Shown: positions 10,804-23,160, counted from the first letter of the stretch. The stretch: DNA of 64,000 nt from Gordionus sp. m RMFG-2023 (GCF_954871325.1 NC_088777.1:25149366-25213365); one strand, 5' to 3'. Numbers and translations: made by a program. The notes: generated by a model not told the origin, from the letters alone.

Positions 10804-11607
10804 GATTTTACCCGACATAATATTATGTAAGTCTCGAGATTTGGCAAATAGATGCCATGTATGATCAAATATTCAGGCTCACATAACTATATTTTTATAA
10901 AATCTTAATCGGGCCTTTTTTAATAATCTAACACAACATAGGAGATACCTAATGCTTATATTGCTTGTATTAGCCTTCTCTATGTGAAATCCAAAATATA
11001 TTTTGAAGCTTGGCTAAAGTATTTTAAACACCACCCCCCCCCCCTCCACTCAAAATATATTCAATATATTACACTATAAACAAAAATTTAAAAAAAAAAT
11101 AAGTAAATTTTTTTTAATAACGACTATAATTCAAAATTTTTATAAAAACATTGAAAAACCAAAATTATTTTAATAATAATATAACATAGCCATAGGCCTA
11201 CAAATGTGTACCTACCAATAAAATAATTTAAGAGGCAAAACCCACATAATAGTGCCTTCCCCCTAGCAAAATCTAATACGACTAAGATTCTGTATCTGTC
11301 TGATTCATTTATCATTATTAACCATATAAAAAAGGCCCGCATACAGAATCAGATATTTAATCAAAATTTTAAATTAATAAGTTTAATTTAAAATTAATTT
11401 ATTATATTATAACATATTAAAAATAAAATTAATTATTTGAATATAATATATGAGTATTTTAAAAAGTAACTAATTATTTTTAGCAGTTACATTCTAAAAA
11501 TATTACTAGCTACAATTTTTCAAATGTAATTTGTTATAGTTATTTTTGCAAAAATATAACCATTATTTTAACAAAACTAATTATATATTTTATCAATATT
11601 ATTTTAG
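10804..11607. other. AT-rich stretch, no gene seen
   Basis: Poly-C tract near 11033-11045. No element end or exon recognised. Confidence 0.3.
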
Positions 11608-11707
11608 GAATCTATCGAGTTTTGAAATTCTTACACCCATTTTATCATGTAGAAATCCATCTGTTCATTCAAAATCAATATTACCAAGCCACGTTTTTTA
11701 TGAATCG
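11608..11707 (+). CDS. Candidate ATG16-like linker exon
   Basis: A 100-nt segment is framed by acceptor ATTTTAG and donor TCG/GTAAAT. It is open in the frame that ends in phase 0 and reads ILTPILSCRNPSVHS and ILPSHVFYES. The next firm ATG16 exon (30579) starts in phase 0 with INAHESEV, so the join would give SHVFYES-INAHESEV. ATG16L1 proteins have a VPATALCVF-DAHDGEV junction at this place, and an I-x-x-I..RRSVSS-like stretch before it. The sequence match is modest; splice sites and phase are good. It would imply an intron of about 18.9 kb. Confidence 0.48.
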
Positions 11708-12815
11708 GTAAATACTCTTTTTTTAAAATCTAAAAAAATTTTTTATGAGCAAATTAATGTTAATCTTAGTTTATATTTTCAGGACACCCCAAAATCAGAG
11801 TTCTTAAAGTAGTGCGCTACTTTTATAAAATACATTTTTAAGAATAGCGAAGTAAGTCTTAAAAATAGGATTTGTATAATAATTAATTTTTAAATTTATA
11901 TTATAAATCTAATCTAGCTACCGATATCGAAAATATTTAGTTTTTATATTGTAAACACAGATAGTAAAATAATATTGATAAATACGAATGTACCGATTTT
12001 TTATGATGGTAAAATGGGTTCTACCTCATATTATTTCACTAACGAATCATATAAAAATTCAAATGAATAAAGCAATAAATCCTTCAAAAAATTATTTAAT
12101 TTTTAATTGGATGTATGATGACCATCATTAAATATTTTTTATTTTTTTAAATTTAAATGCCCGGGTTTTTAAAATTTTACGAATATTTAGTTTTGGGAGG
12201 CCCTGTCTGATTATTTTATGTACGAATTTCTTCGCCCGACCTGTTATAAATTTTTTTCGGCGTAATTTTAAAAACTTGCCTGGGCTTAAGGATGGTGACT
12301 TTGCAGATTTTAGGCTATAGTAAAGCTTAGTTTACATTTAATAATCATATTTTTCCAAAAAAGTATTTCAGTGCGTATCTTATAAATAACAGATAATTTC
12401 ATCATAACTTTTTATTTATATACTGCTGGCAATACATAAATTGAATAAGTTTTATTGTCAAATGTGAATTGACTGATTATGTGATTTGACTGTAACATAT
12501 ATGCAAAAGCTTAACTATCACAACTTCTTTTTATGATTAAAAATTATGCTTGTAGTCAGCGTAAACATGGGTAAAAATTTATATAAAATCGCTTCAAATA
12601 CATTAGGAGCCATTTTTAAATTTTAACCAATAAAATTCCCTACTAATCACAAAAATAAAAAGTTAGTAACGCGCTACTTAAGTAAAAATAGAATTTGACG
12701 AATAAGTTTTACAACACTATCTTACCGGCAGGCACACCGATAGTCCAGATTGGTACATCTCTGATTTCAACTTATCCCCTTTACATTTTTTAGAATATCA
12801 GTTTTAATTTTTAAG
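11708..12815. other. Intron-like stretch with a weak MITE remnant
   Basis: Between about 12155 and 12300 there are CCCGGG- and GCCCGACC-type blocks separated by T/A runs. They resemble the GGCCCGG MITE family seen at 19855, 25516 and 59608. The rest holds nothing recognisable. Confidence 0.35.
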
Positions 12816-13231
12816 TAGGGGAGACCAGGGCTAGTCGGCGCAAGGGGCTTGTCGGTTCAAAGGATTTTATTTTAAAACCAGTAACGATTAAGAATTGAAA
12901 TTTTTTTATAAAGTAGAATTCTATAATATCCATATTTGGGGATGAAAATGATTTATAATATTTTAAATTTTTATCTTTTATGACATGTTTTGACTTAAAA
13001 ATTACAATATTTTCACTTAATATTATTAGGTTGTATTTAAAAATTAAAAGTTTAAACATGACAAAATGGACATTATATGAAAGTTAAATATCTATTTTAA
13101 TATTTGGGAAAGTTTCAGATTGATATCTAATGCTTAAATATATGTTAAGATCATATTAGTAATATTACCACCATTGAGCTTAGTTGAATCATTGCTTGTC
13201 GGGGCAATCAATAATTAATTTTTATAATATA

Positions 13232-15167
13232 ATGGTACGTAAATATATCCGCAAAATTCAAAACAGAAATTTTTTTACTAAAGAGGACTATGAAGAAGCC
13301 ATAAAACTGTATGGAAATGGTATCTCATCAAGAAAAGTTTCATCTAATACAGGTTAAAATATAATATTTTGTAAATGTAATATATAAAATGATAATTAAT
13401 ATATAAATTTATTAATGTAATTTTTCGACCTAAATAAATATCTTGCTAACTAAAATCTTCATTTATATATGAATTGTGATAATATAATATATATTATCAT
13501 AGATATATTGTATATATAAATTTAAGCCTGATAATATGATTGATTATTTGCAAACAAATATTTTTATATATCTATTATAATTAACATATAATATGATTCA
13601 AATTATCACATTTTATTAAATATGAACATCTTACTATACAAATTTTAGCCTGTTAATAAGGTCAATGATTTAAAATGAATTATATCTAGCAAACAAATAT
13701 TTTTATATATCTATTATAAATAACATATAATATGATTCAAATTATCACATTTTATTAAATATGAACATCTTACTATACAAATTTTAGCCTGTTAATAAGG
13801 TCAATGATTTAAAATGAATTATATCTAGCAAACAAATATTTTTATATATCTATTATAATTAACATATAATATGATTCAAATTATCACATTTTATTAAATA
13901 TGAACATTTTACTTTACAAATTTTAGCCTGTTAATAAAGTCAATGATTTAAAATGAATTATATCTAGCAAACAAATATTTTTATATATCTATTATAATTA
14001 ACATATAATATGATTCTAATTATCACATTTTATTAAATATGAACATTTTACTATACAAATTTTAGCCTGTTAATAAGGTCAATGATTTAAAATGAATTAT
14101 ATCTAGCAAACAAATATTTATATATATATATATCTATTATAATTGACAATATAATATGATTCAAATACATTTTATTGGATATGAACATTTTAGTTATCAG
14201 GATATGATTTTGGCCTGATAATAAGATCAAATGATGTTATATTTAAATATAGAATTAAATATATTTTGAATAAATTTATTATTTATTTTATTAGGTATAC
14301 CTACAACAAATTTTTTGAGATATTATAAAAAATATAAAATGGCTGGCACTATGCCCAAGATAGGCCAAGATAATAAACAAAAAATTTTTGATATTGATGA
14401 AGAAAATAAAATTGTTGAATATCTTATTTCATGTAGTAAAACGTTTTATGGTTTATCTGTTAAAAAGGTATTTAAAAAAATTTAATATTATATTTATATA
14501 TTATTAGATAAAGATTCAAGCATATTATCATGCTATTCAATTAAACAAAAAAATACCCAAATCATGGACAATTAATAAAATGGCCGGTGAAGAATGGTTT
14601 TCTTCATTTATGAGAAGAAATCCAAGATTATCTCTAAGATCGCCTGAGGCCACTAGTTTAGTTCGAGATGTTGGTTTTAATCAAGAGGCTGTTCAATATT
14701 TTTTTAATCTATATAAAGGAATACTGGATCAACATGAATTAAGACCTATGTCAATTTATAATATAGACGAAACAGGCCTGACAACTGTGCAAAACCCATC
14801 AAAAATTGTTGCGCAGAAGGGTCAGAAACAAGTTGGAGCCATCACTTCTGCAGAGCGAGGCACTTTATTAACAATGGCGCTGGCTGTTAACGCTTTAGGG
14901 AATTATATTCCCCCCATGTTTATTTTTCCACGTAAAAAATTTTATAATCATTTTATAAGAGACGGTCCTCAGGGATGTATTGGTGCCAACGGATCTGGAT
15001 GGATGCAAGAAGATGAATTTCTTACTTTTTTATATCACATTGTTTATAATACCAGATGTAGCCAGAAATTTAAAATTTTGGATAATCACATATCCCATCA
15101 ATCATATCAAGCTATTCAATATTGTATAGATAATGGTATTATATTTATGATATTCCCTCTATTATAA
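13232..15167 (+). pseudogene. Spliced Tigger/pogo (DDE_1) transposase, core deleted
   Basis: Three exons agree in phase: 13232-13352 (HTH start MVRKYIRKIQNRNFFTKEDY), 14295-14467 (GIPTTNFLRYYKKYKMAG) and 14508-15167. The last gives IQAYYHAIQLNKKIPKSW, MAGEEWFSSFMRRNP, SLRSPEATS, IDETG and LDNHISH. The introns are 942 bp and only 40 bp long. IDETG carries the first catalytic Asp and LDN the second. The PHTSH..QPLD segment with the third Asp is missing: after FMIFPLL the frame stops. Sequence then resumes at 15175 with the C-terminal AASSKNIQKGFESCGIYP, and one more frameshift is needed to read EDFIPSSDHDRS and the basic tail SRKGTRKKKAEIFSSSP. The family cuts and pastes DNA at TA sites; this copy cannot. 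Confidence 0.85.
13523..14235. repeat. 139-bp tandem repeat inside transposase intron 1
   Basis: Copies of a unit containing TTTTAGCCTGTTAATAAGGT recur with starts at 13641, 13780, 13919 and 14058, an exact 139-bp period. Diverged partial units lie on both flanks. The repeats fill almost all of the 942-bp first intron of the Tigger gene, so the array appears to have expanded within the intron. Confidence 0.93.
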
Positions 15168-15669
15168 AGGATATTTTACCTTTGGCAGCCTCCTCTAAAA
15201 ATATTCAAAAAGGATTTGAATCGTGTGGAATATACCCTTATAATGTATTTTTCGAGAGGAGGATTTTATTCCTTCATCAGACCACGATAGATCGTTTATA
15301 TTCAGAGAAAGTCCTGGATATTCTCTTCCAAATTCTTCAATTATGTCTATTCCTAGCTCATCTGTTAATTCTCTTCCCAACACTTTTCCTTATATTCTTA
15401 GCCCCTCATTTAGTACTAACACCTATATTAATAATATTCCTATCCCTTCAAAGATTAATCTCCCAGGTCCATCATTTATCCAGGCAATCTCATCTCGTAA
15501 AGGAACAAGGAAAAAAAAGGCTGAGATCTTTTCCTCATCCCCTTTCAAGAGGGAAATTCTATTAAAAGAGAAGAACAAAAAATCAAAAAAAAACATTGTT
15601 AAAAAATTAATAAAAGATGTATGTATTATATGTAAATATATATGATTATTTTCCAATATATATTAATAC

Positions 15670-15835
15670 TATAAATTATTTTAGTCGAATAATCTCGAAT
15701 AATAGATAAAAAATTATTCGACGAATAATATATTTTCCTTATTCGAATTCGATTCGAATTTTCGAATCGAATAATTGTGTTATTCGTATTCGTAAAATAC
15801 GAATCGAATATCGAATAACAAATAATTCGTTTTAG
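15670..15835. repeat. ATTCG-rich MITE-like repeat
   Basis: Dense direct and inverted copies of TTCGAATC/GATTCGAA/ATTCGTA make this segment nearly palindromic. It resembles subterminal binding-site clusters of hAT elements. No target duplication was established. Confidence 0.5.
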
Positions 15836-15845
15836 GTATAGTAGT

Positions 15846-16058
15846 ATGTAAAAAATAAATAAAAAAACATTCTAAATTAGAAAAAAATTTTTTAATTCAA
15901 ATTTAATAAATAAAAAATAGTAAAAAAATAAAAGAAAAGATGGAGGATAAATTTAAATTTTAATTTTGGTAAAGTAAAAATAAAAGAAAAATAAAAATGG
16001 AGGATAAAATTAAATAAAGTAAGAAAAAAAATGGAGGAGAAAAAATATAATAATTAGA
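15846..16058. other. A-rich stretch, no gene seen
   Basis: Purine-rich AT sequence between the ATTCG repeat and the hAT insertion. Nothing recognised. Confidence 0.3.
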
Positions 16059-18182
16059 GATAAAAGTAGAGGTGGGTGCGGGCCTACGGTGGTAATAAAA
16101 AAATATCACACCCATTCACGCTTAACACAAAAATTTCGACCCGCCCGCTCACGACAAGCAATATTTTGATTCACGCCCGAAAATTCACGGTGTTTTTAAA
16201 TTTTTCAAAACTATTGCTATAATTTTACACTTTTTTAAATTCCTTCTATTTATTTCTCTAATTTCATAATCCATATTAATAACAAAAAATAAATACAATC
16301 TATAAATCGAAATTAATTTGGAAAAAGAAGAATGTCCATCTTTTTTTATTTTTGTGTACGCCTTTCCTCTAGTAAGAGATTGGCTACAGAAAATAACCTT
16401 TCACTAGAAGCCGAACTTGCAGCTGACAAAATTTTACTCGATAATTTTCTCAAAAAAGGAAATGAATATTCCTGCTTCCAAAACTTCAAAATATTGTCTT
16501 GTTATTTATCTTATATGAATCTCTTAAGTTCATCCTCCAGCTTTCATCGGTGATGTTGATGCTTCATCAGAATCATCTAGAAATATACAGTCTTTTATGA
16601 GTGTAGGATGAATTAGGAAAGTGATAGTTGGTATTGATCATTTAGAATATACGGTTTTTTATGAGTTTGGATAAGTTAGGAAAGTTATAAATGGTAGTTG
16701 GCATCGACTTATGCATATCATCTAATTTTATATCATTTAGCATTTTTAAGATTGTTTTATATATATCATTTTCTTCTTTTATTAAAAACAAGTCTTTTGA
16801 AATTCGGTAGAATTAAGCCTACTATAGTGGCTGCATAATAATCTTTTAAATGAAATCTTGTTCTGTATTTTAAGGTTTTGATTATTATTGTATCACGTTC
16901 AGAAGGTTAACAAAATTTTATTAATTTTTGTTTCCATAGACAAACTTCATTTATTGTGGGACGAGAATCTGCTCTCAGATTATCCGAGCATTCTTTAAAT
17001 ATTGATAAAAATTTATCTAACTCGCGTATGATGCTGATATCAATTGTGGCTAATCTATTTAATTCTTGCTTGCTAAACAAGTACACCTGTTTTTCAGAAT
17101 ATGATTTTAAGAAACTCTGTATCATGATATATACAGAGTTCCATATCGTTATTCTCGCTATTACATATTGTTTAAGGGTGTGGTTTAGTTTGCTATTAGC
17201 TGTGTTTGAAATATTGTACTATCTTTTTTATACCATTTATATTTAAGGCCATTTTAGTTAAACAATTGTCAAAAATATAATGCATAATATTATTTAGTAT
17301 ATGGCATATACATGCTAGCGTTTAGTCATCTTTGAATGCATTTATAATATTTGCTCCGTTATCACTCACAACTATACATTTATTTAAGTAATTTTCTACT
17401 TCTGTATATTCTCCTTAAATTGAATTGACTATACTTTTAATTTTGACGCTTTTTTCATCCATTTCCCTTGTGGCCAAAACAAATGTTTTTAATTAAAATC
17501 CTCAATGATAATATGTCCTATAATGGTTAAAAAACTTATTTTTATAGCCATCCGTCCATCAGTGATTATCGACAAGTAATTATTATTGATCATGCTTTTA
17601 ATCTTAATTTTATTTCATGGTATATTTTTGGATTTATAGTATTCATGAGATTTTTCTAGCTCACAACTTTTTTATTTTGTTATCCAGTAACACCAACATT
17701 TATCTCTTGGCCTAGCTTGTAAAATTATTCACTTTCTGTTGCATTTAAAGATTGAAGATCTTTACAAATAAAATAAATCTGACTTTTCTGTAAAAAGTTT
17801 AAGCAAAATTTAGCATAAAGTCTCGCTATAAAAAACACCTAAACATAAAAAGAAAATAGAACTAACAAAATGATACCGGATGTTGTTTATAAAATGCGGA
17901 AGATTTTTAGTTTTTATAAATTATTCTTTTTTTAAAAAAAACTAAATTAAATAAGAAAATATATAATATTATTATAAAATTGCAAATTTATATTTATAAA
18001 AAACAATTTTAAAAATTAAAATTTCCGTGATTCACCGGAAATTTATGTTCACGCCTGATCACGCCCGCGGAAAATTTTGAGAAGGCCCGTCACGCCTTGG
18101 AATTTAAAATTTGTTCACACTCACACCGTGACACGATGGGTCACGCCTAATTTCACGGCCCGCGCCCACCTCTAGATAAAAG
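16059..18182 (-). mobile_element. hAT element with perfect 8-bp target duplication
   Basis: Target duplication GATAAAAG lies at 16059-16066 and 18175-18182. The element (16067-18174, 2,108 bp) has terminal repeats TAGAGGTGGGTGCGGGCC and GGCCCGCGCCCACCTCTA. Both ends have CACG/CCCG-rich subterminal blocks. The interior is AT-rich and holds minus-strand hAT transposase debris. Confidence 0.95.
16330..17560 (-). pseudogene. Degenerate hAT transposase
   Basis: Minus-strand pieces in correct order: SDNGANIINAF near 17340-17380 (RNase H-like core with an Asp) and CHILNN near 17290; then IQSFLKSYSEKQVYLF, ELDKFLSIFKECSDNLRAD and SRPTINEV (16907-17125); then the C-terminal dimerisation motif ASSASSERLFSVANLLLEER (about 16360-16430). 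Stops and frameshifts separate the pieces, and the BED finger was not found. The order and content fit a hAT (zinc-finger BED-type) transposase, now inactive. Confidence 0.82.
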
Positions 18183-18891
18183 GTTATTAAAAAATAATAT
18201 GTAATTTAATTTGGAAGAAGGTAAAATAAAGAGAGTAGTAAAATTTAAAATAAATATATGTATATAATTATTTTTCTTATTTGGATCCATGATCATAATG
18301 AATTTGTAGAATTTACATCATAGTGAAAATTATTTGGTTTAATATAAATTTATAATTTAACTTGTGTCAAAAATTTCCATTGTATCATATTTCCATTTAA
18401 TCACATTTGTTTATAATTTAATTTATATCTAATGTAGTCATTTCTGTTTATATGATGTCCAAGTCTCAAATAAGCTTTTAATGTTTGATTGTTCATTGTT
18501 TGAGTTTATATTTAGATGGTCCATGTCTTTTTTTTGGTTTATCCATACAATTATTGGCTAGGATAAACGCACTTTTTTTCATTCTTTTTTTTGAATTTTT
18601 ACCAATCAAAACCAAATAATCAGCTATGAAGCATCGCACACTTATATTAAGAATTGACTTTCACTAGAATAATTCAAATTAAAAATCATATGTTAAATTT
18701 ATGATTTTTTACTCCACAGAAAAAATAAATAATATAAAATTTTTAAATTTAAAGTCATATATATCAATCAAAAAATAGAAATAATTATATTTTTTTCAGT
18801 TATATTTATTAACCTGACATAAATAAACATAATTAGTAACAAAAAAAATTGGATTTTAAAAAAAAATTACGTGATTACATAGGTGGGGTAT
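18183..18891. other. AT-rich stretch before the minisatellite-armed element
   Basis: No gene recognised. Its right end (TAGGTGGGGTATATTTTACCC, about 18880-18900) is the left terminus of a small host element split by the next insertion. The other terminus, ATTTACCCCACCT, lies near 24526-24538. Confidence 0.4.
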
Positions 18892-18914
18892 ATTTTACCC
18901 GGTATCCCGTCTTT

Positions 18915-19465
18915 ACAGAGAATCTTTTATAGAGAATGCAAATATAGAGAAACTTTTATAGAGGAAACAATTGTAGAGAATGTCGTTTATAAAGAATATC
19001 GTTTATAGAGAATGATTTTATAGAGAATTTATTTTATAGAGAAACTTTTAAAGAGAAAACAATTATAGAGAATGTCGTTTATAGAGAATCTCATTTATAG
19101 AGAATGATTTTATAGAGAATATCGTTTATAGAGAATGATTTTATAGAGAATTTATTTTATAGAGAAACTTTTAAAGAGAAAACAATTATAGAGAATGTCG
19201 TTTATAGAGAATCTCATTTATAGAGAATGATTTTGTAGAGAATTTCGTTTATAGAGAATGATTTTATAGAGAATTTATTTTATAGAGAAACTTTTAAAGA
19301 GAAAACAATTATATAGAATGTCGTTTATAGAGAATGATTTTATAGAGAATATTTTACAGAGAATTGTTTTACAGAGAATTATTTTATAGAGAATATTTTA
19401 CAGAGAATTGTTTTAGAGAGAATTATTTTATAGAGAAGGATTTTATAGAGAATAATTTTATAGAA
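18915..19465. repeat. Left minisatellite arm (TTTATAGAGAATG units)
   Basis: About 35 degenerate units around TTTATAGAGAAT, with a higher-order pattern of roughly 105-130 bp in which GAGAAACTTTTAAAGAGAAA recurs. It is the reverse complement of the array at 23865-24345. Confidence 0.93.
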
Positions 19466-19854
19466 TTTTATAGAAAATGAATTAAGTATTATTTTAGAAA
19501 TAAATTTTCTCAAAAAAAGCCAGATGCCGTCATATAAATTCTCGGAACCCTTGAATAGAAAAAGGGAAAAAATAATCATAAAAAAATTTATTCACGTTCC
19601 TGATTTGTATTGCTTATGAATAATTATGATAATATTTTTGAGTTTCCTCTTGTTATTTTTTTTAAAATACGCTGAACAATTAGAAGTAGTAATACTAAAA
19701 TTATGAAAATGTTTCCTTCTTTATCAGTTTCTAATAGTGCTTTTCTTTAACTAGTAGAGTAGTCATTTAAAAAAAACTATTAGCAACAAAGCCAGCCTTA
19801 CGCCAATTGTTTTAGAAAATTTTGTCAATATTTAGTTGCTTTGTGCATTATTTT

Positions 19855-20063
19855 AATCTGCTTGGCCCGGCCCCGATTTTTAAAAAATATATTATCTATT
19901 TTTAATTTGCCTAGATAATAATGGTGTTAAAATATTTGGTTTTAAAATATATGGCCCGGCTCGAATTTTTTAAAAAAAGCTTTTTTTGACCCGGCCCGTA
20001 TATTTAAAAAAATTAAAATACGTCCCGGGTTTAAGGTCGGGCCTGTAGGTCTCTGATTTATAG
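19855..20063. repeat. GGCCCGG-family hAT MITE copy
   Basis: GGCCCGGCC-type blocks separated by AT runs. The right end, GGCCTGTAGGTCTCTG (20055), matches the CAGAGACCTGCAGGCC terminus of the copy at 25516. The left end is eroded. Non-autonomous. Confidence 0.65.
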
Positions 20064-20154
20064 TGCGCTTTTATAATTTCCATAATAACTGATTTTACCA
20101 ATTCCGAAGAGAATCTACCATGGGAATTTCATACGATTGCGCCAAAATATTTTT

Positions 20155-20795
20155 GTATTTAATAATTTTATTTTGTTCTATTTTTTCATTTTAAATCATA
20201 AATTGAGCGCGTTTTTTATTAAATTTTATATCTGATTTTGCCAAAAATGCATTATGATATGTGTAGAATATACCCACCCTATAAATTTCAGAAGATCTTA
20301 TATTAAACTTCTGAAGAAATTTTAATTTACATTAATCTGAAATTTATAAGTAGTGTTAGTAGCCTAAAAATCAGCTAAACATAATTTGGTTTAACCGAAA
20401 AATCGCCTAAAACTAATTAGACAAAATGTAGAGACTGGGAGCTAGGCAATCGCCCGTCAGCGTTACGCAACACTAAGCCTAGCCTTTATTAAAATTATTT
20501 TATATATTTATTATGTAACGATATATGACGGGCGATTAACCGACTCCTTAGCCGATGCCTAATTTTTGAATAATTAGTTTTCGCTATTTTAATGCTAAGC
20601 CTAATTATGCTTAGACGATATTTTAATCTAAAAACTTGGCTAACGTTTTGGAATTGCCTAAAATTAACCGATTGCGCAACATTAGGGGTGGGTATTCTAC
20701 ACTAATTCAGGTGCATTTCTGTCAAAATCAGATTTTTAAATTTAATAATACGCGCTCAATTAATGATTTTAAATGCAAATAATAACAAAAAATAA
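20155..20795. mobile_element. Foldback MITE with ~105-bp inverted arms
   Basis: The left arm (about 20185-20278: AAATTGAGCGCGTTTTTTAT ... GTAGAATATACCCACCCTA) is mirrored by the right arm (about 20690-20795: GGGGTGGGTATTCTACACTA ... ACGCGCTCAATTAATGATTT). The centre carries inverted copies of GGGCGATTAACCGACTCC-like and GCCTAA/TTAGGC motifs. No coding sequence. Confidence 0.75.
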
Positions 20796-21239
20796 AACAA
20801 TACCCATCAAACTATCGCCTTACCAATATTAAGTTTAGTTAAATGATCACTAGAGCACTGTCTAATATTCACAGGGTAAGCAGGGACAACCTGGGGGTGG
20901 TTGGATCAATTTCTGTTAAAATCGTCATAGGTCCGAAAATAATTGTATCTGAATTTACAAAATACAAAATGATAGTTCAAACCCTTACCTAAAAATTATA
21001 CATCGACAAAATTTAAAATAATACACTTTTTTCTCTAAATTGATTTTAGTAAAATAAAAATTTCTTATTACAAGCCTAAACTCCTTAGGAGTGTAGAGAA
21101 AGGTGAATCAAAAAGTTTAAAATGTTTTTTATAGGTTTTTTGAACTTGTTAAACATTCCGAAGATCAGACTTTTAATATTTATAAGAAATTTTTTATTTA
21201 CATATAGGAATTATATTTATTGATACCAATTTGTTTAAA

Positions 21240-21400
21240 TATGGTTGGTTCACAGACAAACTTGTCATCATATGATTATAACAAGCTTTGTATCATGATA
21301 TACACTGATTTCCATCACATTGTAATGTCTTTCTTTAAAAAATATCGAAACTTGATATTTGCAGCAGATTGCACAATATTTTACTAACTCTTTTACACTT
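21240..21400 (-). pseudogene. hAT transposase fragment
   Basis: The minus strand reads ...VYIMIQSLL-SYDDKFV, matching the WNSIYVMIQSFLKSYSEK segment of the hAT at 16067-18174. The nucleotide similarity around CTTTGTATCATGATATACAC is also clear. A short dead fragment inside the 5.4-kb element. Confidence 0.6.
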
Positions 21401-22974
21401 AGAAGTTATTTCAAATACCTAATTATCAAAAGATTTTTCATCATATATTATAATACTACCCCCTTCTTCCCCCACTCTCCTCATTTCCTATAACACATCA
21501 AAATTAGAACAACGGAATTCCAAATACAAACTACCCATTTTAATTTCAATGCCAATCATGAGTTATAACCCCTTCCCCTGTGGTAAAAGGTCCTGTTTAA
21601 CATTGTTTGAATGGTTAAGCGTCTTTTTATTATTGGTAGTCGGTCTATAGATCTGGTTATAAGCAAGTATAATTATCATTAATATTTAAATTTCTTCGTA
21701 TCATTAGGGCTAATTATTTATTCAAACTTTTCTGTTGGGAGGAGGGGTGGATGTTTCAAAAAAATTTTCATGATTAAAGCAATATTTTTATTTTCCAGCA
21801 TAGCATAAGGATTTTCATTATCTAAGCTTCCTGAGACAGTTATATATAAAGGCATAGAAAATGTAAAAAAGAGATATTTTCCACCTTTCGATTTTTTAGG
21901 TTTGTATCTACTCCTTGAAGTACAACTCACAAAGTAAATATTTCATTCCATTAAATTTTCTCATCTTCAGCGATGATATTAACGTCCAATCACTATTATC
22001 GCCACTCTAATAAAATTTATGACATTCATCAGATTAATAAAATATAGCAACTGAACTGAAATGGAAATATACTATAATTTGTGTTAAAAATAGCTAAGTT
22101 ATTTTTAATAATATACGAGGCATGTTCAATTCATTCAATTTTAGCTCTACTTATATTTATTATATTTCTATATCTATTTTTATATAATTTTGTCTTTGAT
22201 CACATAATTGGAAAAAAGACTCGTCAGGAAGCAAGAACTTAGCAAGAATCAATTAAGGAAATCAATAATCTATTTTTTTCCCAATTCCTAAGTCACAATA
22301 GTGGCAATTTCATCATCAGAGATTACACGAATTAAGTACTGAGATGGATAGTAATTCAATTCGACAATCTACCTATGATGCTGAATATTGTTTCATGTCT
22401 TGTTGTGATAAGCTTTGACCTTGTCTTTTTGATTAAACAATAAGAGAACTTTATATAAATTTATTATCAAAAAATGTTTATCAAGTCCATACTAAATCCC
22501 TCACTAATTAAAGCATGCTTTGTCAAAGAATAATATAAATCCGAGGTCTAATTATCTTTTTGGCTCAATGTTTTAAATAAAACTTTTTTTCTTAGTGCCT
22601 TGCAAATTTTATTTATTTCGGCGCTCCATCCAAAATCTTTATTTTTAGGAGCCTAGCCATAATTTTAAATTTTAGGCCTGAGCTTGTCCTGTCCCAAATT
22701 TAATTGAAAAATATACCTAAACGCATATTAAACAATCAATTAATATAAAAATTTAATTCCTTTACCCTAATCTTTAGAGAAATCTATTTTATTGCTTAGA
22801 ATCTTTTTTATATTTTTTGAGTCAAAAAAATCAAAAACCTTAACCCTATTTAAAAAAAATATATTTTTAGACCCAAGCCCAACTTTAACTTAATTTCCAG
22901 GTTCAAGTAAGTCTGTCTAAAGGCCGATAAATATAAAATTGTAGTTTTCATCAAACTCCATTCCCGATATAGCA
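21401..22974. other. Interior of the 5.4-kb element, nothing recognised
   Basis: Short open frames occur (for example minus strand 21718-21930, with a KPKKSKGGKYLF stretch), but no family is recognised. It is the place to look for a lost transposase. Confidence 0.3.
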
Positions 22975-23160
22975 ACTGATGTAATTCATTTGAGATAATG
23001 CATTCGCGGCAATGAATTCGCGATAATACATTTGCGATAATGCATTCGCTATAATATTTTCGCTGTATTATACTCGCTATAATGCATTCGCGATAATGCG
23101 TTCGCTATAATACATTCGCGATAATGCATTTGCGGTAATGCATTCGCTATGATATTTTAT
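22975..23160. repeat. Minisatellite of ATAATGCATTCGCG units
   Basis: About 12 units of 14-15 bp, alternating GCATTCGCGATAAT and GCATTCGCTATAAT. The unit design (a short core plus a CG-containing joint) is like the arrays at 18915 and 33642, but the sequence differs. No inverted partner was found. Confidence 0.88.

Larger units (their letters stand above)
12816..15645 (+). mobile_element. Tigger/pogo-type element (3' end not found)
   Basis: A terminal-repeat-like block, GGGGAGACCAGGGCTAGTCG, begins near 12818, and a related TGCTTGTCGGGGCAA sits at 13193, just before the transposase start. The transposase gene (13232 to 15167, with C-terminal remnants to 15645) fills the rest. No matching inverted repeat was found downstream, where an ATTCG-rich repeat begins at 15670, so the right end is probably lost. 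Confidence 0.7.

Noticed and set aside
15195-15656. Several overlapping open frames on both strands
   Set aside because: Only the plus-strand readings fit the Tigger C-terminus; the others are shadows.
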